Below, one piece after another: positions 42,279 through 52,386 of a stretch of DNA of 64,000 nucleotides; position 1 is the first letter of the stretch; every line of letters starts with the position of its first letter. The stretch is from the NCBI GenBank assembly GCA_029980465.1, contig JARYIJ010000002.1, positions 186,001 through 250,000 on the forward strand, in the 5' to 3' direction. Position numbers and translations under genes: made by a program. This DNA comes from Pseudolabrys sp. GTDB taxonomy: Bacteria > Pseudomonadota > Alphaproteobacteria > Rhizobiales > Xanthobacteraceae. The notes under the pieces were generated by a model. The model ran no database searches. It was not told the origin of the DNA and saw only the letters and a program-made list of their open reading frames with translations.

Positions 42279-42446
42279 ATGTCGCGGAATCCACGCCGGA
42301 TGACGTCTTGGCGGGTTGGCAACACCCAATTCGACAGCCCGAACGTGTGGACGCTCACCGTCACTGTCAGCCTGTCGAATGGCAGAACGCTCTCCCTCGA
42401 CGGCCCTCTCGTTGTTGAAACAAAATTGCCTCCACGAAAGGGGTGA
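42279..42446 (+). CDS. possible small protein, 55 residues
   Basis: A short frame follows copD by 14 bases. Its middle, VWTLTVTVSLSNGRTLSLDG, alternates polar and hydrophobic residues like paired beta strands, and codon third positions stay GC-rich there as in real genes. Against it: no clear ribosome-binding site before ATG 42279 or the internal ATG 42300, and I know no relative. It could be a small cytoplasmic protein or chance. Confidence 0.35.
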   Translation: MSRNPRRMTSWRVGNTQFDSPNVWTLTVTVSLSNGRTLSLDGPLVVETKLPPRKG

Positions 42447-42617
42447 CAGCACAATCTTCTTTGGCTACGGTTGCGCGCCGTTGATTGGAAGCACCGGCAT
42501 CAGAACCGGTTGCCAGGTCTGGCGGTCCAAGTCTTGGGAGGAAAGTCCTCGGCGCGGAAATCGCTGCCCCTCGCAGAGAACGATAACAACGCGGGGTCGA
42601 AGGACATACGGTTGACG
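42447..42617. other. unassigned stretch ahead of a strong terminator
   Basis: No coding frame is convincing. The stretch ends in a plus-strand terminator although the nearest sure plus-strand gene, copD, stopped 350 bases earlier. It contains short self-complementary blocks (ACCGGCATCAGAACCGGT and GGAGGAAAGTCC). It could be the copper operon's 3' untranslated region or encode a small RNA. I recognise no known RNA family. Confidence 0.4.
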
Positions 42618-42647
42618 GAGCAGGGCCATGCGCCCTGCTCTTTTTTT
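42618..42647 (+). terminator. Rho-independent terminator
   Basis: GAGCAGGGC and GCCCTGCTC form a perfect 9-base stem with a 5-base loop followed by seven T residues on the plus strand. It ends against the stop codon of the convergent DUF1467 gene. Confidence 0.92.
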
Positions 42648-42921
42648 ATCCATAATGCGGCGGCCGGAGCCAGTTCATGAACTCGGCAAGAATTCCGAGA
42701 TTGGAGCGGTACAACACGGTCAAGGCTGCAAACACGACGGTCGCCACGACCGTGGTCCAGATCAGCTTGCGGCCGATCGAATGCATGATCGGCGCGCCGG
42801 GGTCCGTTCCCTGCGCGTAGTCCTCGCCCTCATGCTGGCTGCGCACGCCGAACGGCAGCACGGCGAACAACGTGATCCACCAGATCAGAAAATAAATCGC
42901 AATGACGGTCGTGGTTGCCAT
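42646..42921 (-). CDS. DUF1467 family small membrane protein
   Basis: The 91-residue protein has two membrane helices, at about 5-27 (VIAIYFLIWWITLFAVLPFGVR) and 52-72 (KLIWTTVVATVVFAALTVLY), and the DUF1467 loop SQHEGEDYAQGTDPGAP between them. No function is known. The mce-DUF1467-proS order is conserved in alphaproteobacteria, though here the copper genes are inserted between DUF1467 and proS. It is 20 bases downstream of mce and probably in its operon. Confidence 0.9.
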   Translation of the reverse strand: MATTTVIAIYFLIWWITLFAVLPFGVRSQHEGEDYAQGTDPGAPIMHSIGRKLIWTTVVATVVFAALTVLYRSNLGILAEFMNWLRPPHYG

Positions 42922-42941
42922 GATTGTCCCTGCGCCGGTTC

Positions 42942-43346
42942 TCAGGCCTGTTCGAGCTCGACCAGGGTGCCGCAGAAATCTTTCGGATGCAGGAACAAGA
43001 CCGGCTTGCCGTGGGCGCCGATTTTCGGCTCACCCGAACCAAGCACGCGCGCGCCCTGCCCGATGAGCCGATCCCGCGCCGCCTTAATATCATCGACCTC
43101 GTAGCAAATGTGGTGGATGCCGCCGTCCGGGTTGCGCTCGAGGAATCTAGCGATCGGTGAGTCGGCGCCGAGCGGCTCGAGCAGCTCGATCTTGGTGTTC
43201 GGCAGTGTAATGAATACCGTACTGACGCCGTGATCCGGTTGCGGCACGGTGTCGGAAACCTGCGCGCCGAGGGTCTTGCGATACACGTCGGCGGCCTTGG
43301 CGATATCGCGCACGGCGATCGCGACGTGATTGAGCCGTCCAATCAT
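42942..43346 (-). CDS. mce: methylmalonyl-CoA epimerase
   Basis: The 134-residue enzyme interconverts (R)- and (S)-methylmalonyl-CoA in propionyl-CoA use. It is a VOC/glyoxalase-fold protein with metal ligands in LNHVAIAVRD, GGIHHICYEVDD and the final Glu of GTLVELEQA. ATG 43346 follows AAGGACC and matches the family start; the longer frame is rejected. It follows the rnj gene by 28 bases. Confidence 0.94.
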   Translation of the reverse strand: MIGRLNHVAIAVRDIAKAADVYRKTLGAQVSDTVPQPDHGVSTVFITLPNTKIELLEPLGADSPIARFLERNPDGGIHHICYEVDDIKAARDRLIGQGARVLGSGEPKIGAHGKPVLFLHPKDFCGTLVELEQA

Positions 43347-43374
43347 GACCGGTCCTTTTTCTCCCGCGCCCGCG

Positions 43375-45051
43375 TTATACCGTAAGCACGTGAACGTGGC
43401 ACATCGGCTTCTTGCCCCAATGCGACGCAATCGCGCCGCGCACGGCGCCACGGACCGCGTCCGCCACGCTGTCGGGATCGCGCCGGCGCGCCCGCGGCAA
43501 CGAATCCACCGTTTCGATCACGGCGTCGAAGGCGATGTTCGACATCAAAACGCCGTCCCGTCCGCGTTCCGGGATGCCGATCAGGTCGAGTTCGGGATCG
43601 GCGGCCAGCTCCCCTTTTTCGGTCATGGCCAGCGCGACCGACACCGCGCCGACAAAACTCAGGCGGCGGCGATCGGCAATCGTGCGCGCGTCGGCCTCGA
43701 TCATGATGTTGCCGTCCTTGTAGGTACGGCCTGCAGGAACTTCGTCGATGACGCCGGGCCGAGGCGCAAGCTCGACCAGATCGCCGTTGCGGCATTCGAT
43801 CACGGTCGGGACGCCGAGCCGGCGCGCGATCGCGGCATGCTCGCCGAGATGCAGGGCTTCGCCGTGCACCGGTACAAGCAGCTTCGGCTTGACCCAGCCG
43901 ATCAACTCCTCAACCTCGGCACGGCGCGGATGGCCGGAGACGTGGACCAGATGCGTCCGGTCGGTGATGACCTCGATGCCCTGATCGATCAGGCCATTGA
44001 GCACGCGCCCGATGGCCTTTTCATTGCCCGGGATGCTGCGCGCCGAGAAGATCACGCGATCGCCCTTCGCCAGCGTCACGTCCGGATGCTGGTCTTCCGC
44101 GATGCGCGCGAGAGCGGCTCGCGGTTCACCCTGGCTGCCCGTGCAGAGCGCCACGACCTTGTCAGGCGGCAGGTACCCGTAGGTTTCGGCGGTCCGGAAC
44201 GGCTGGACACCATCCATATAACCGGTCTCTCGCGCAACCTGCACGACGCGATCCATCGCCCGGCCGACCACCACGACCTCGCGGCCCGCCGCCCGTGCTC
44301 CATCGGCGACCGCCCGCAGCCGCGCCACGTTGGAGGCAAAGGTCGTCACGGCGACGCGTCCTTTGGCGGTGCGTATCAATTCGGCGATTGTCCTGGCGAC
44401 GTCGGCTTCGGACGGCGAGCGGCCGTCGCGGACGGCATTCGTGGAGTCACCGACCAACGCGAGGCAACCCTCCTGCCCCAACGCCCGCAGCTTGGCTTCG
44501 TCCGTTGGCGGCCCGAGGACTGGCGTCGGGTCGATCTTCCAGTCGCCGGTGTGGAGAACGTTGCCGAACGGCGTGCGGATGATGAGGGCATTCGATTCCG
44601 GAATCGAATGCGCCATCGAGACAAGTTCGACATCGAACGGGCCGGCGCTGAAACGCCCGCCTAGCGGAATGACCTTGACCGGAATTTCGGGCGCACCCGG
44701 CTCGCTTGCGCGTTTGGCTTCGAGAAGCGCCGCCGTGAACGGGGTCGCATAGACCGGGACCTTGAGCCGAGGCCACAGATCGATCAGCGCGCCAAAATGA
44801 TCCTCGTGCGCGTGGGTGATGACGATGCCGGCAAGGTTTTTCCGCTCTTCGACGAGATAACGGATATCCGGAAAAATGAGATCGATGCCAGGCAGATGCT
44901 CTTCGGCGGCAAACGACACGCCAACATCGACCGCGAGCCACTGACGGCGGCGGTTGTCGCCGAGGCCGTAGATCGACAGATTCATGCCGATCTCGCCGAC
45001 GCCGCCGAGCGGCGCGAACACAAGTGACTGGTTGGCGGCCGCCACGGTCAA
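43375..45051 (-). CDS. rnj: ribonuclease J
   Basis: RNase J (558 residues) is a zinc-dependent 5'-3' exo/endoribonuclease for mRNA decay and rRNA maturation. The metallo-beta-lactamase motif HAHEDHFGAL is present, as are GLGDN near the start, HTGDWKIDPTPV, SHPRR-type HVSGHPRRAEVEELIGWVKP of the beta-CASP domain and PVHGEALHLGEHAAIA. It starts at TTG 45051, overlapping the birA stop, or at GTG 45045; neither has a strong ribosome site, so translation is probably coupled. Confidence 0.94.
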   Translation of the reverse strand: MTVAAANQSLVFAPLGGVGEIGMNLSIYGLGDNRRRQWLAVDVGVSFAAEEHLPGIDLIFPDIRYLVEERKNLAGIVITHAHEDHFGALIDLWPRLKVPVYATPFTAALLEAKRASEPGAPEIPVKVIPLGGRFSAGPFDVELVSMAHSIPESNALIIRTPFGNVLHTGDWKIDPTPVLGPPTDEAKLRALGQEGCLALVGDSTNAVRDGRSPSEADVARTIAELIRTAKGRVAVTTFASNVARLRAVADGARAAGREVVVVGRAMDRVVQVARETGYMDGVQPFRTAETYGYLPPDKVVALCTGSQGEPRAALARIAEDQHPDVTLAKGDRVIFSARSIPGNEKAIGRVLNGLIDQGIEVITDRTHLVHVSGHPRRAEVEELIGWVKPKLLVPVHGEALHLGEHAAIARRLGVPTVIECRNGDLVELAPRPGVIDEVPAGRTYKDGNIMIEADARTIADRRRLSFVGAVSVALAMTEKGELAADPELDLIGIPERGRDGVLMSNIAFDAVIETVDSLPRARRRDPDSVADAVRGAVRGAIASHWGKKPMCHVHVLTV

Positions 45052-45797
45052 AGCCCGAATACGTCGCCGGCCGCGATCGCTTCAGGCCGGCCGCCAGGCG
45101 GCGCGACCAGCAACCGCCCGGTTTCATCGATTCCGTCGAAGCGGCCGGCGAACTGGCGCCCGGGCAAGCACACCTGAATGGTTTCGCCGAGACTTGCCGC
45201 CCGCGCCAGCCAATCGGCGCGGATGGCCGGGAAGCCCGAACCGCCGGCCCATTGCTGCAGCCGGACCTTCATCGCCCGCGCCAGGCCGAGCAGCATCGTC
45301 GCCGGATCGGCGGCGACGCCATTCGCCGCAAGGTCGGTGGCCGGATAGGTCGTATCGACCGGATGACTTGCACAATTGATGCCGATGCCGATGGCGACAG
45401 CGAAGACCGACTGGCTCTCGGCCTCGATCAGCAAACCGGCAATCTTGCGCTTCGCAAGAAGCACATCGTTGGGCCACTTGAGAGTGAGATCGCGCGCCAG
45501 GGTAGGCGCGCTGGCCGAAATTGCATCGTGAGCCGCAAGGCCTGCGACAAACGACAACTGAGGCGCGACGGCCGGCGTCGAAGGCCCAGTCAGCAGCAAG
45601 GTCGCGTAGAGATTGCCGGGGGGCGATGCCCAGCTCCGTCCTTGACGGCCACGGCCACCGGTCTGCTCCGCCGCGCTGATCCACAACGGCCCGCGCTCAC
45701 CGGCGCGCGCAAGCGCCAGCGCCTCGGCACTGGTCGAGCCGAGCGCGCCATAAGCCCTGTGCCGGATCCCCGCCAGATCCGTGACGTCACGGTTCAT
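45048..45797 (-). CDS. birA: biotin-[acetyl-CoA-carboxylase] ligase
   Basis: BirA (249 residues) attaches biotin to the biotin carrier protein. Motifs: biotin/ATP loop TGGRGRQGRSWASPPGNLY and catalytic Lys region LTLKWPNDVLLAKRKIAGLLIE, followed by a C-terminal SH3-like domain ending GDVFGL. The N-terminal DNA-binding domain of E. coli BirA is missing, so this is a non-regulatory ligase. It lies between nuoN and rnj, the usual alphaproteobacterial place. Confidence 0.95.
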   Translation of the reverse strand: MNRDVTDLAGIRHRAYGALGSTSAEALALARAGERGPLWISAAEQTGGRGRQGRSWASPPGNLYATLLLTGPSTPAVAPQLSFVAGLAAHDAISASAPTLARDLTLKWPNDVLLAKRKIAGLLIEAESQSVFAVAIGIGINCASHPVDTTYPATDLAANGVAADPATMLLGLARAMKVRLQQWAGGSGFPAIRADWLARAASLGETIQVCLPGRQFAGRFDGIDETGRLLVAPPGGRPEAIAAGDVFGL

Positions 45798-45816
45798 CTC
45801 GTTGCGCGGCAATGCT

Positions 45817-47250
45817 CTAGAACAGAGACTTGGCCGCCGCCGTGGCCGCACCGATCAGGGGCGCGGGATAGGCGAAGAACAGAAGGTTGATAAGGCCGGC
45901 AATCGCCAGCACCAGCCGCACCGAATACGGCATCGGCGCGAACGCAGGCCTCGGATCGTCAAAATACATCACCTTGACGATGGCAAGATAGTAGTAGGCG
46001 CCCACCACACTCGTCAGCACGCCGAGCACGGCCAGGATATAGAGTCCGGCGTGGATCGCCGCCAGGAACACGTAGAATTTGGCGAAGAAACCCGCGAGCG
46101 GCGGAATGCCGGCCAGCGAGAACAGCAACGCGCCGAAGAAAAATGCCTGCGTCGGATGCGTGCGAGCGAGGCCCGACAGATCGGCAATGGACTCGACCAG
46201 CTTGCCGTCGCGGCGCATCGACAGGATGATGGCGAAGGCTCCGAGCGTCATCGCGATATAGATCGCCATGTAGATCAGCACGCCTTGGATGCCTTCGGCG
46301 GTGCCGGCCGCAAGGCCGACCAGAGCGAATCCCATGTGGCCGATCGAGGAATACGCCATCAGGCGCTTGAGATTACGTTGCCCGATCGCGGCAAACGAGC
46401 CGAGCGCCATCGACAGGATCGAAACGAACACCACAATCTGCTGCCATTCGTGAGTGATCGCCGGAAACGCGACGATGGTGGCGCGAACGAACATCGCGAT
46501 CGACGCCGCTTTCACGGCCGAAGCGAAGAACGTCGTCACCGGCGTCGGCGCCCCCTCGTAGACGTCGGGCGTCCACATGTGGAACGGCACCGCCGAAATC
46601 TTGAAGCAGAAGCCGACGAACAGGAACACCAGGCCGAAGATCAGGCCGATACCGCCTGCGCCCGCCGCCTTGGCGATGCCGGCGAAGCTGATCGTGCCGG
46701 TGAAGCCGTAGACCAGCGAGGCGCCATAGAGCAGCATGCCGGACGACAACGCACCGAGGACAAAGTATTTAAGGCCCGCCTCGGTCGACTTCACGTCATT
46801 TCGGTTCGACGCCGCGATCACGTAGAGCGCAAGACTCATCAGCTCGAGGCCAAGATAAAGCGCGATCAGGTCGGCGGCCGAGATCAGCACCATCATGCCG
46901 AGCGTCGAAAGAATGACCAGCGGACCGTACTCAAATCGCTGCTGGTGCTCGGTTTGGAGATAATCGAGCGAGAGCAGCATGGTGCCTGCGGCCGACAGGA
47001 GGGCCAGAAGCTTAAGATAACGCGCGAATTCATCAACGACGAAGCTGCCGCCGAACAACTGCGTTTGATTGGGTTGGAAGACGTAGACGAATGCCGCCAC
47101 GGCGAGCAGCAGCAGCGTCGACAACAGGTTGACCCCGGTGCCCTTGCCGCCGCCAATGACCCCGATCATCAGCAGGACCATGGCGCCGACCGCCATCACG
47201 ATCTCGGGCAGGATCGGCTGCAGGCTCGACAATGTCGTGATCGTGTTCAT
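45817..47250 (-). CDS. nuoN: NADH-quinone oxidoreductase subunit N
   Basis: NuoN (477 residues) is one of three antiporter-like proton-pumping membrane subunits of complex I. About 14 helices; key segments are [13 protein letters not shown] with the conserved Glu, [20 protein letters not shown] with the helix-7 Lys region, and [15 protein letters not shown]. Its ATG overlaps the nuoM stop (ATGA). It is the last nuo gene; birA follows 19 bases later. Confidence 0.97.
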   Translation of the reverse strand: MNTITTLSSLQPILPEIVMAVGAMVLLMIGVIGGGKGTGVNLLSTLLLLAVAAFVYVFQPNQTQLFGGSFVVDEFARYLKLLALLSAAGTMLLSLDYLQTEHQQRFEYGPLVILSTLGMMVLISAADLIALYLGLELMSLALYVIAASNRNDVKSTEAGLKYFVLGALSSGMLLYGASLVYGFTGTISFAGIAKAAGAGGIGLIFGLVFLFVGFCFKISAVPFHMWTPDVYEGAPTPVTTFFASAVKAASIAMFVRATIVAFPAITHEWQQIVVFVSILSMALGSFAAIGQRNLKRLMAYSSIGHMGFALVGLAAGTAEGIQGVLIYMAIYIAMTLGAFAIILSMRRDGKLVESIADLSGLARTHPTQAFFFGALLFSLAGIPPLAGFFAKFYVFLAAIHAGLYILAVLGVLTSVVGAYYYLAIVKVMYFDDPRPAFAPMPYSVRLVLAIAGLINLLFFAYPAPLIGAATAAAKSLF

Positions 47251-48761
47251 CGCGCGGCCTGCTCTGCGGTCAGCGCAGCGGTCTTGGTGCCGATTGCGTG
47301 GTTATAGCCGTCGATCAGTTGCGCCACCGACGCCGAGGACACGTCGAGCACGGGCTTTGGCGCCACGCCGAGCAGGATCGTCAGCACGACGAGCGGTACA
47401 AAGATCACCGCCTCACGCAGCCCGATGTCCTTGATGCTCATCAGCGACGGCTTCGTCAGCGCGCCGAACACCACCTTGCGGTAAAGCCACAGTGCGTAGC
47501 AGGCCGACAGGATAATGCCGAGCGTGGCGAGGAACGCAACGCCGGTATTGATGCGGAACGTGCCGATCAGCGTCAGAAACTCGCCGACGAAGCCCGAGGT
47601 GCCCGGCAAGCCCACATTGGCCATCGTGAACAGCATGAAGACGAAGGCGTAAAGCGGCATGCGGTTGACGAGGCCGCCATAGGCCGCGATCTCGCGGGTA
47701 TGGAGGCGGTCGTAGATGACGCCGACGCAGAGGAACAGCGCGCCCGACACGATGCCGTGCGAGATCATCTGGAACACCGCGCCGGATACGCCCTGCGACG
47801 TCGCGGCGAAGATGCCCATGGTGACGAAGCCCATGTGCGCGACGGACGAATAGGCAATTAGCTTCTTCATGTCCTCCTGCATCAGCGCCACCAGCGACGT
47901 GTAGACGATGGCGACAACCGATAGCGCGAAGACGAACGGCGCGAAGTCGTGCGAGGCCGAAGGAAACATCGGCAGCGAGAAGCGCAGGAATCCGTAACCG
48001 CCCATCTTCAGCAGGATGGCGGCGAGGATCACCGAGCCTGCGGTCGGCGCCTCGACGTGCGCGTCAGGCAGCCAGGTATGTACCGGCCACATCGGCATCT
48101 TCACGGCGAACGACGCGAAGAACGCGACCCATGCCCATTTCTGCAAGCCGACCGGAAAGCCGTGGTGCAGCAGCACGACGATGTCCGTCGTGCCCGATTC
48201 CCAATACATCGCCATGATGGCGAGCAGCATCAGGACCGAGCCGGCCAGTGTATAGAGAAAGAACTTGAAGGAGGCATAGACCCGCCGCGGCCCGCCCCAG
48301 ATGCCGATGATGAGGAACATCGGAATGAGACCGCCCTCGAAGAACAGATAGAACAGGACCAGGTCGAGCGCCGAGAAGGTGCCGATCATCAGCGTTTCGA
48401 GGACGAGAAACGCGATCATGTATTCCTTCACGCGGACCTGGATCGCCGTCCAGCTCGCGAGGATGCAGATCGGCATCAGCGCGGTCGTGAGGATGACGAA
48501 CGGCAGCGAGATGCCGTCGACGCCCATGTGGTAACTGGCGAAGCCCAGCCACTCGTGCCTTTCGACGAACTGGAATTCGGCGATCGACGGATCGAAGCGC
48601 CACACCATCACCAGCGAGATCGCGAACGTGACGAGGGTCGCCCACAGCGCCACCCAGCGCGCCGTGCCGTTGGCGACGCGGTCGCTACCGCGCACCAGCA
48701 TGATGAACAGCGCGCCGACCAGCGGCAGGAAGGTGACGACGGAGAGGATCGGCCAATTCAT
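47247..48761 (-). CDS. nuoM: NADH-quinone oxidoreductase subunit M
   Basis: NuoM (504 residues) is the middle antiporter-like subunit of complex I. Conserved segments: [21 protein letters not shown] with the essential Glu, [32 protein letters not shown] and [15 protein letters not shown]. About 14 helices. It follows nuoL after 58 bases that hold a palindromic repeat. Confidence 0.97.
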   Translation of the reverse strand: MNWPILSVVTFLPLVGALFIMLVRGSDRVANGTARWVALWATLVTFAISLVMVWRFDPSIAEFQFVERHEWLGFASYHMGVDGISLPFVILTTALMPICILASWTAIQVRVKEYMIAFLVLETLMIGTFSALDLVLFYLFFEGGLIPMFLIIGIWGGPRRVYASFKFFLYTLAGSVLMLLAIMAMYWESGTTDIVVLLHHGFPVGLQKWAWVAFFASFAVKMPMWPVHTWLPDAHVEAPTAGSVILAAILLKMGGYGFLRFSLPMFPSASHDFAPFVFALSVVAIVYTSLVALMQEDMKKLIAYSSVAHMGFVTMGIFAATSQGVSGAVFQMISHGIVSGALFLCVGVIYDRLHTREIAAYGGLVNRMPLYAFVFMLFTMANVGLPGTSGFVGEFLTLIGTFRINTGVAFLATLGIILSACYALWLYRKVVFGALTKPSLMSIKDIGLREAVIFVPLVVLTILLGVAPKPVLDVSSASVAQLIDGYNHAIGTKTAALTAEQAAR

Positions 48762-48775
48762 ACCTTCATCTCCGC

Positions 48776-48818
48776 CATGACCTTGACCGAAAACCGGCTT
48801 CCATTTTTCGGGGTCATG
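48776..48818. repeat. RIME-like palindromic repeat, copy A
   Basis: CATGACC...GGTCATG ends enclose ACCGAAAACCGGC and ATTTTTCGGG arms. Most bases match copy B at 50922-50970. It fills the nuoM-nuoL gap. The pattern resembles the intergenic palindromes (RIME type) known from rhizobia, from memory. Confidence 0.75.
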
Positions 48819-48819
48819 G

Positions 48820-50904
48820 TTAGCGCATCCCCGCCGAGAACATGAACCAAGTGATGAAAATTGCCGCGCCGATCAGCATGGCGAAGGCATAATGATAGAG
48901 GTAGCCGGTCTGCAGCCGCATCACGTTGCGCGTGACATCGATGACACGCGCCGACACGCCATCCGGACCGAAGCCGTCGATCAGCCAGCCGTCGCCGCCC
49001 TTCCAGAGCAAGTAACCGAGCCGTTTGACCGGGCGCACGAAGATGGCGTCGTAGATCTCGTCGAAGTACCACTTGTTGAGCAGGAAGCGGTACAGCACAT
49101 CGTGAGTGCGCGCGAGCTCGACCGGGAGGTCGGGCCGGCGAATGTAGAACTGCCAGGCGATCAGGAAACCGATCACCATCATGATGGTCGGAATGACGCC
49201 GATCGACAGCGGCACGTGATGCATCTCTTCCAGGATGTGGTTGTCCTTGCCGAAGGTCAGCGAGGCCCGGAAGAAGCCTTCGACGCCGTGGCCGGCGAAG
49301 ATGTCCTTGAACGGGAATCCCGCGCCGATCGAGCCCAGCGCCAGGAACGCCAGCGGGATCAGCATCACGTACGGGCTCTCATGCGCCTCGCGATAGTGAT
49401 GCGGATCGTGCGGCTCGCCGTGGAACGTCTTGAAGATCAGGCGCCACGAGTAGAACGAGGTCAAAAGCGCCGCCACCGTGGTGCAGAGGTAGCCGTAGAG
49501 CGCCATCCAGTTGTTCGAGACGAATGCCGCCTCGATGATCGCATCCTTGGAGAAATATCCGGCAGTCAGCGGGAAACCGGTCAATGCCAGCGTGCCGACC
49601 ACCATGACCGCATAGGTGAACGGGATGCGGTCCTTGAGGCCGCCCATGTTCCGGATGTCCTGCTCGTGGTGCATCGCATGGATCACCGAACCGGCGCCGA
49701 GGAACAGCAGCGCCTTGAAGAAGGCATGCGTGAACAGGTGGAACATGCCGACCGAGTAGGCCCCCACCCCCATCGCCACGAACATGTAGCCGAGCTGGGA
49801 GCAGGTCGAATAGGCGATGATGCGCTTGATGTCGTTCTGGACGAGCCCAATGGTCGCCGCGAACATGCACGTGGTCGCGCCAATGAAGATGACGAAGGTC
49901 TGCGCGTGCGGCGCGAGCTCGAACAGTGGCGACAGCCGCGCCACCATGAACACGCCGGCGGTCACCATCGTGGCGGCGTGGATGAGGGCGGACACCGGGG
50001 TCGGGCCCTCCATCGCGTCCGGCAACCACGTGTGCAACAGGAACTGCGCCGATTTGCCCATCGCGCCCATGAACAGCAGCAGGCAGGTCAGCGTCAGCGC
50101 GTCGAACTGCCAGCCGAACAGCGGCAGCGTCTTGCCGACCAGCGACGGCGCGTCGTTAAAGACTGTGCCGAAATCGACGCTGCCGGTCAGCATGAACACC
50201 GCAAAGATGCCGAGCGCGAAGCCGAAGTCACCGATACGGTTGACGACGAAGGCCTTGATGGCAGCCGCGTTGGCCTCCGGTTTCTGGTACCAGAAGCCGA
50301 TCAGCAGGTAGCTCGCGAGACCGACGCCCTCCCAGCCGAAGAAGAGCTGGACGAGGTTGTCCGACGTCACCAGCATCAGCATCGCGAAGGTGAACAGTGA
50401 CAGGTAGGCGAAGAACCGCGGCCGGTACGGATCCTCCTCCATATAGCCGATTGAATAAAGATGAACGACCGCGGACACGCTGGTGACAACGACCAGCATC
50501 ACGGCGGTCAGCGTGTCGACCTGCAGCGCCCAATCGACCTTGAGATCGCCGGCCGTCATCCAGGTGAAGATCGGCACGTGGACGTCGTGTCCGTCGAATC
50601 CCACCTGTACGAACGATATCCACGACAGGATCATCGAAATGAACAGCAGCGTCGTGGTGATCAATTCCGCCGTGCGTGATCCGGCGGCGGCCGGCTCGTG
50701 ATGGCCGTGATCGTCGTGACCCTGTGCGGGATCGTGATGCGCTTCGGCGTGGTTGTCGCCGTGATGATGTGAATGATGGCCGCCTGCGCCCGGCACATAT
50801 GCCGGCGGCCCTTCGCCGGGGAAGCGCGCCCGCGCGCCGGCAAGCGCGATCAGGCCGGCCAGGATGGCGCCGAGCAGCGGCAGAAAGACGATAGCCTGGT
50901 ACAT
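48820..50904 (-). CDS. nuoL: NADH-quinone oxidoreductase subunit L with His-rich loop
   Basis: NuoL (694 residues) is the distal antiporter-like subunit of complex I, with about 16 helices and the long lateral helix near the C terminus. Motifs: [60 protein letters not shown]. After the first helix there is a loop at residues 43-69 with 12 histidines and several Asp/Glu ([17 protein letters not shown] and onward), absent from E. coli NuoL. Palindromic repeats lie on both sides of the gene. Confidence 0.97.
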   Translation of the reverse strand: MYQAIVFLPLLGAILAGLIALAGARARFPGEGPPAYVPGAGGHHSHHHGDNHAEAHHDPAQGHDDHGHHEPAAAGSRTAELITTTLLFISMILSWISFVQVGFDGHDVHVPIFTWMTAGDLKVDWALQVDTLTAVMLVVVTSVSAVVHLYSIGYMEEDPYRPRFFAYLSLFTFAMLMLVTSDNLVQLFFGWEGVGLASYLLIGFWYQKPEANAAAIKAFVVNRIGDFGFALGIFAVFMLTGSVDFGTVFNDAPSLVGKTLPLFGWQFDALTLTCLLLFMGAMGKSAQFLLHTWLPDAMEGPTPVSALIHAATMVTAGVFMVARLSPLFELAPHAQTFVIFIGATTCMFAATIGLVQNDIKRIIAYSTCSQLGYMFVAMGVGAYSVGMFHLFTHAFFKALLFLGAGSVIHAMHHEQDIRNMGGLKDRIPFTYAVMVVGTLALTGFPLTAGYFSKDAIIEAAFVSNNWMALYGYLCTTVAALLTSFYSWRLIFKTFHGEPHDPHHYREAHESPYVMLIPLAFLALGSIGAGFPFKDIFAGHGVEGFFRASLTFGKDNHILEEMHHVPLSIGVIPTIMMVIGFLIAWQFYIRRPDLPVELARTHDVLYRFLLNKWYFDEIYDAIFVRPVKRLGYLLWKGGDGWLIDGFGPDGVSARVIDVTRNVMRLQTGYLYHYAFAMLIGAAIFITWFMFSAGMR

Positions 50905-50921
50905 CGCGCTTATCTTCCCTT

Positions 50922-50970
50922 GCGCATGATCTGATCCGAAAACCGGCCCCCACTTTTCGGGATCATGCGC
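50922..50970. repeat. RIME-like palindromic repeat, copy B
   Basis: Ten-base perfect terminal inverted repeats, GCGCATGATC and GATCATGCGC, enclose CCGAAAACCGGCC and ACTTTTCGG. It occupies nearly all of the nuoL-nuoK gap and shares its core with copy A. Confidence 0.8.
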
Positions 50971-50971
50971 A

Positions 50972-51280
50972 TCAGCCCTTCATCATGTTGATGTCTTCGA
51001 CCGCGATCGAGCCGCGGTTGCGGAAATAAACGACCAGAATGGCGAGGCCGATCGCGGCCTCGGCCGCGGCGACCGTCAGCACCAGCAACGCATAAATCTG
51101 CCCGACAATGTCGCCCAGATGGGTCGAGAACGCGACAAGATTGATGTTCACGGCCAGCAGAATCAGTTCGATCGACATCAGGATGACGATGACGTTCTTC
51201 CTGTTCAGGAAGATGCCGAAGATGCCGAGCGTGAACAGGATCGCGGCGACCGCGAGGTAGTGCCCGAGACCGATGGTCAT
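50972..51280 (-). CDS. nuoK: NADH-quinone oxidoreductase subunit K
   Basis: NuoK (102 residues) is a three-helix membrane subunit of complex I. The conserved Glu residues in [12 protein letters not shown] and [11 protein letters not shown] are present. ATG 51280 overlaps the nuoJ stop by 4 bases; the longer frame upstream lies inside nuoJ and is rejected. Confidence 0.97.
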   Translation of the reverse strand: MTIGLGHYLAVAAILFTLGIFGIFLNRKNVIVILMSIELILLAVNINLVAFSTHLGDIVGQIYALLVLTVAAAEAAIGLAILVVYFRNRGSIAVEDINMMKG

Positions 51281-51891
51281 GCGTTGCCCTCCAGCCCTTG
51301 CCCCGGCCGCACGGTACGCACCTCGATCGCGGTGGCGCGGCTGCGGGACACCTGCGATGAGATCTTCTGGCGGCGGACGCGCACGCGATGCTGCAACGTG
51401 AGGACGATGGCGCCGATCATCGCCACCAGCAGCACAATGCCAGACAGCTCGAAGAAATAGACGTATCGGGTATAGAGCACGAGGCCGATTACCTCGGTGT
51501 TGGTAATATGAGCCGGGATCGGTGACTCCAGCGGCAAGTTCGAGCCGAGCGTCCAAGCCCCGACAACCAGCACGAGCTCGGCAAGGAAAATGCCTCCGAT
51601 CACCATGCCGAACGGCAGATACTGGAAGAACCCCTGTCGCAACTCCGCAAAGTCGACATCCAGCATCATCACCACGAACAGGAACAGCACCGCGACCGCG
51701 CCGACATACACAACGATCAGGATCATCGCCAGGAATTCGGCGCCCATCAGCACGAACAAACCGGCGGCGTTGACGAAAGCAAGGATCAGAAACAGCACCG
51801 AATGCACGGGATTGCGCGAGGCAATCACCATGAACGCCGAGCCGACGCAGATACAGGCGAAGAGATAGAAGAAGATGGCCTGGACGATCAT
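51277..51891 (-). CDS. nuoJ: NADH-quinone oxidoreductase subunit J
   Basis: NuoJ (204 residues) has five helices at the joint of the complex I arms. The conserved [18 protein letters not shown] and the flexible helix [18 protein letters not shown] are visible. The C-terminal tail is basic ([12 protein letters not shown]). It starts at ATG 51891, 5 bases after nuoI stops. Confidence 0.96.
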   Translation of the reverse strand: MIVQAIFFYLFACICVGSAFMVIASRNPVHSVLFLILAFVNAAGLFVLMGAEFLAMILIVVYVGAVAVLFLFVVMMLDVDFAELRQGFFQYLPFGMVIGGIFLAELVLVVGAWTLGSNLPLESPIPAHITNTEVIGLVLYTRYVYFFELSGIVLLVAMIGAIVLTLQHRVRVRRQKISSQVSRSRATAIEVRTVRPGQGLEGNA

Positions 51892-51896
51892 CGCGC

Positions 51897-52385
51897 TCAC
51901 CTGTATGGCGCGTCGAGCGCGATATTCTTCGCGATCTCGCGTTCCCAGCGATCGCCGTTCGCGAGCAGGCGCTCTTTGTCGTAGTAGAGCTCCTCGCGCG
52001 TCTCGGTGGCGAATTCGAAATTCGGGCCTTCGACGATGGCGTCGACCGGGCATGCCTCCTGGCACAGGCCGCAATAGATGCATTTCACCATGTCGATGTC
52101 GTAGCGCGTCGTGCGCCGCGTGCCGTCATTGCGGCGCGGACCCGCCTCGATCGTGATGGCCTGCGCCGGACAGATCGCCTCGCACAGCTTGCAGGCGATG
52201 CAACGCTCCTCGCCGTTCGGATAGCGGCGCAGCGCGTGCTCGCCACGGAAACGCGGCGAGATCGGGTTCTTCTCGAACGGATAGTTCACCGTCGCCTTCG
52301 GCGCGAAGAAATAGCGCATCCCGAGAAAAAACCCGGAGACGAATTCCCAGAGGAAAACAGACTTGGCGGCGCGGTCGAGCTTCAT
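51897..52385 (-). CDS. nuoI: NADH-quinone oxidoreductase subunit I
   Basis: NuoI (162 residues) carries the two 4Fe-4S clusters N6a and N6b. Both motifs are intact: [15 protein letters not shown] and [18 protein letters not shown] 52385 follows GGGAGGGTGAG, one base after the nuoH stop; the much longer open frame upstream is a shadow of nuoH. Confidence 0.98.
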   Translation of the reverse strand: MKLDRAAKSVFLWEFVSGFFLGMRYFFAPKATVNYPFEKNPISPRFRGEHALRRYPNGEERCIACKLCEAICPAQAITIEAGPRRNDGTRRTTRYDIDMVKCIYCGLCQEACPVDAIVEGPNFEFATETREELYYDKERLLANGDRWEREIAKNIALDAPYR

Positions 52386-52386
52386 C

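Noticed and set aside
42535..42560. GAGGAAAGTCC, resembling a conserved block of RNase P RNA
   Set aside because: The other conserved blocks of RNase P RNA (such as ACAGAAA with its partner helix) are not found and the available length is too short.
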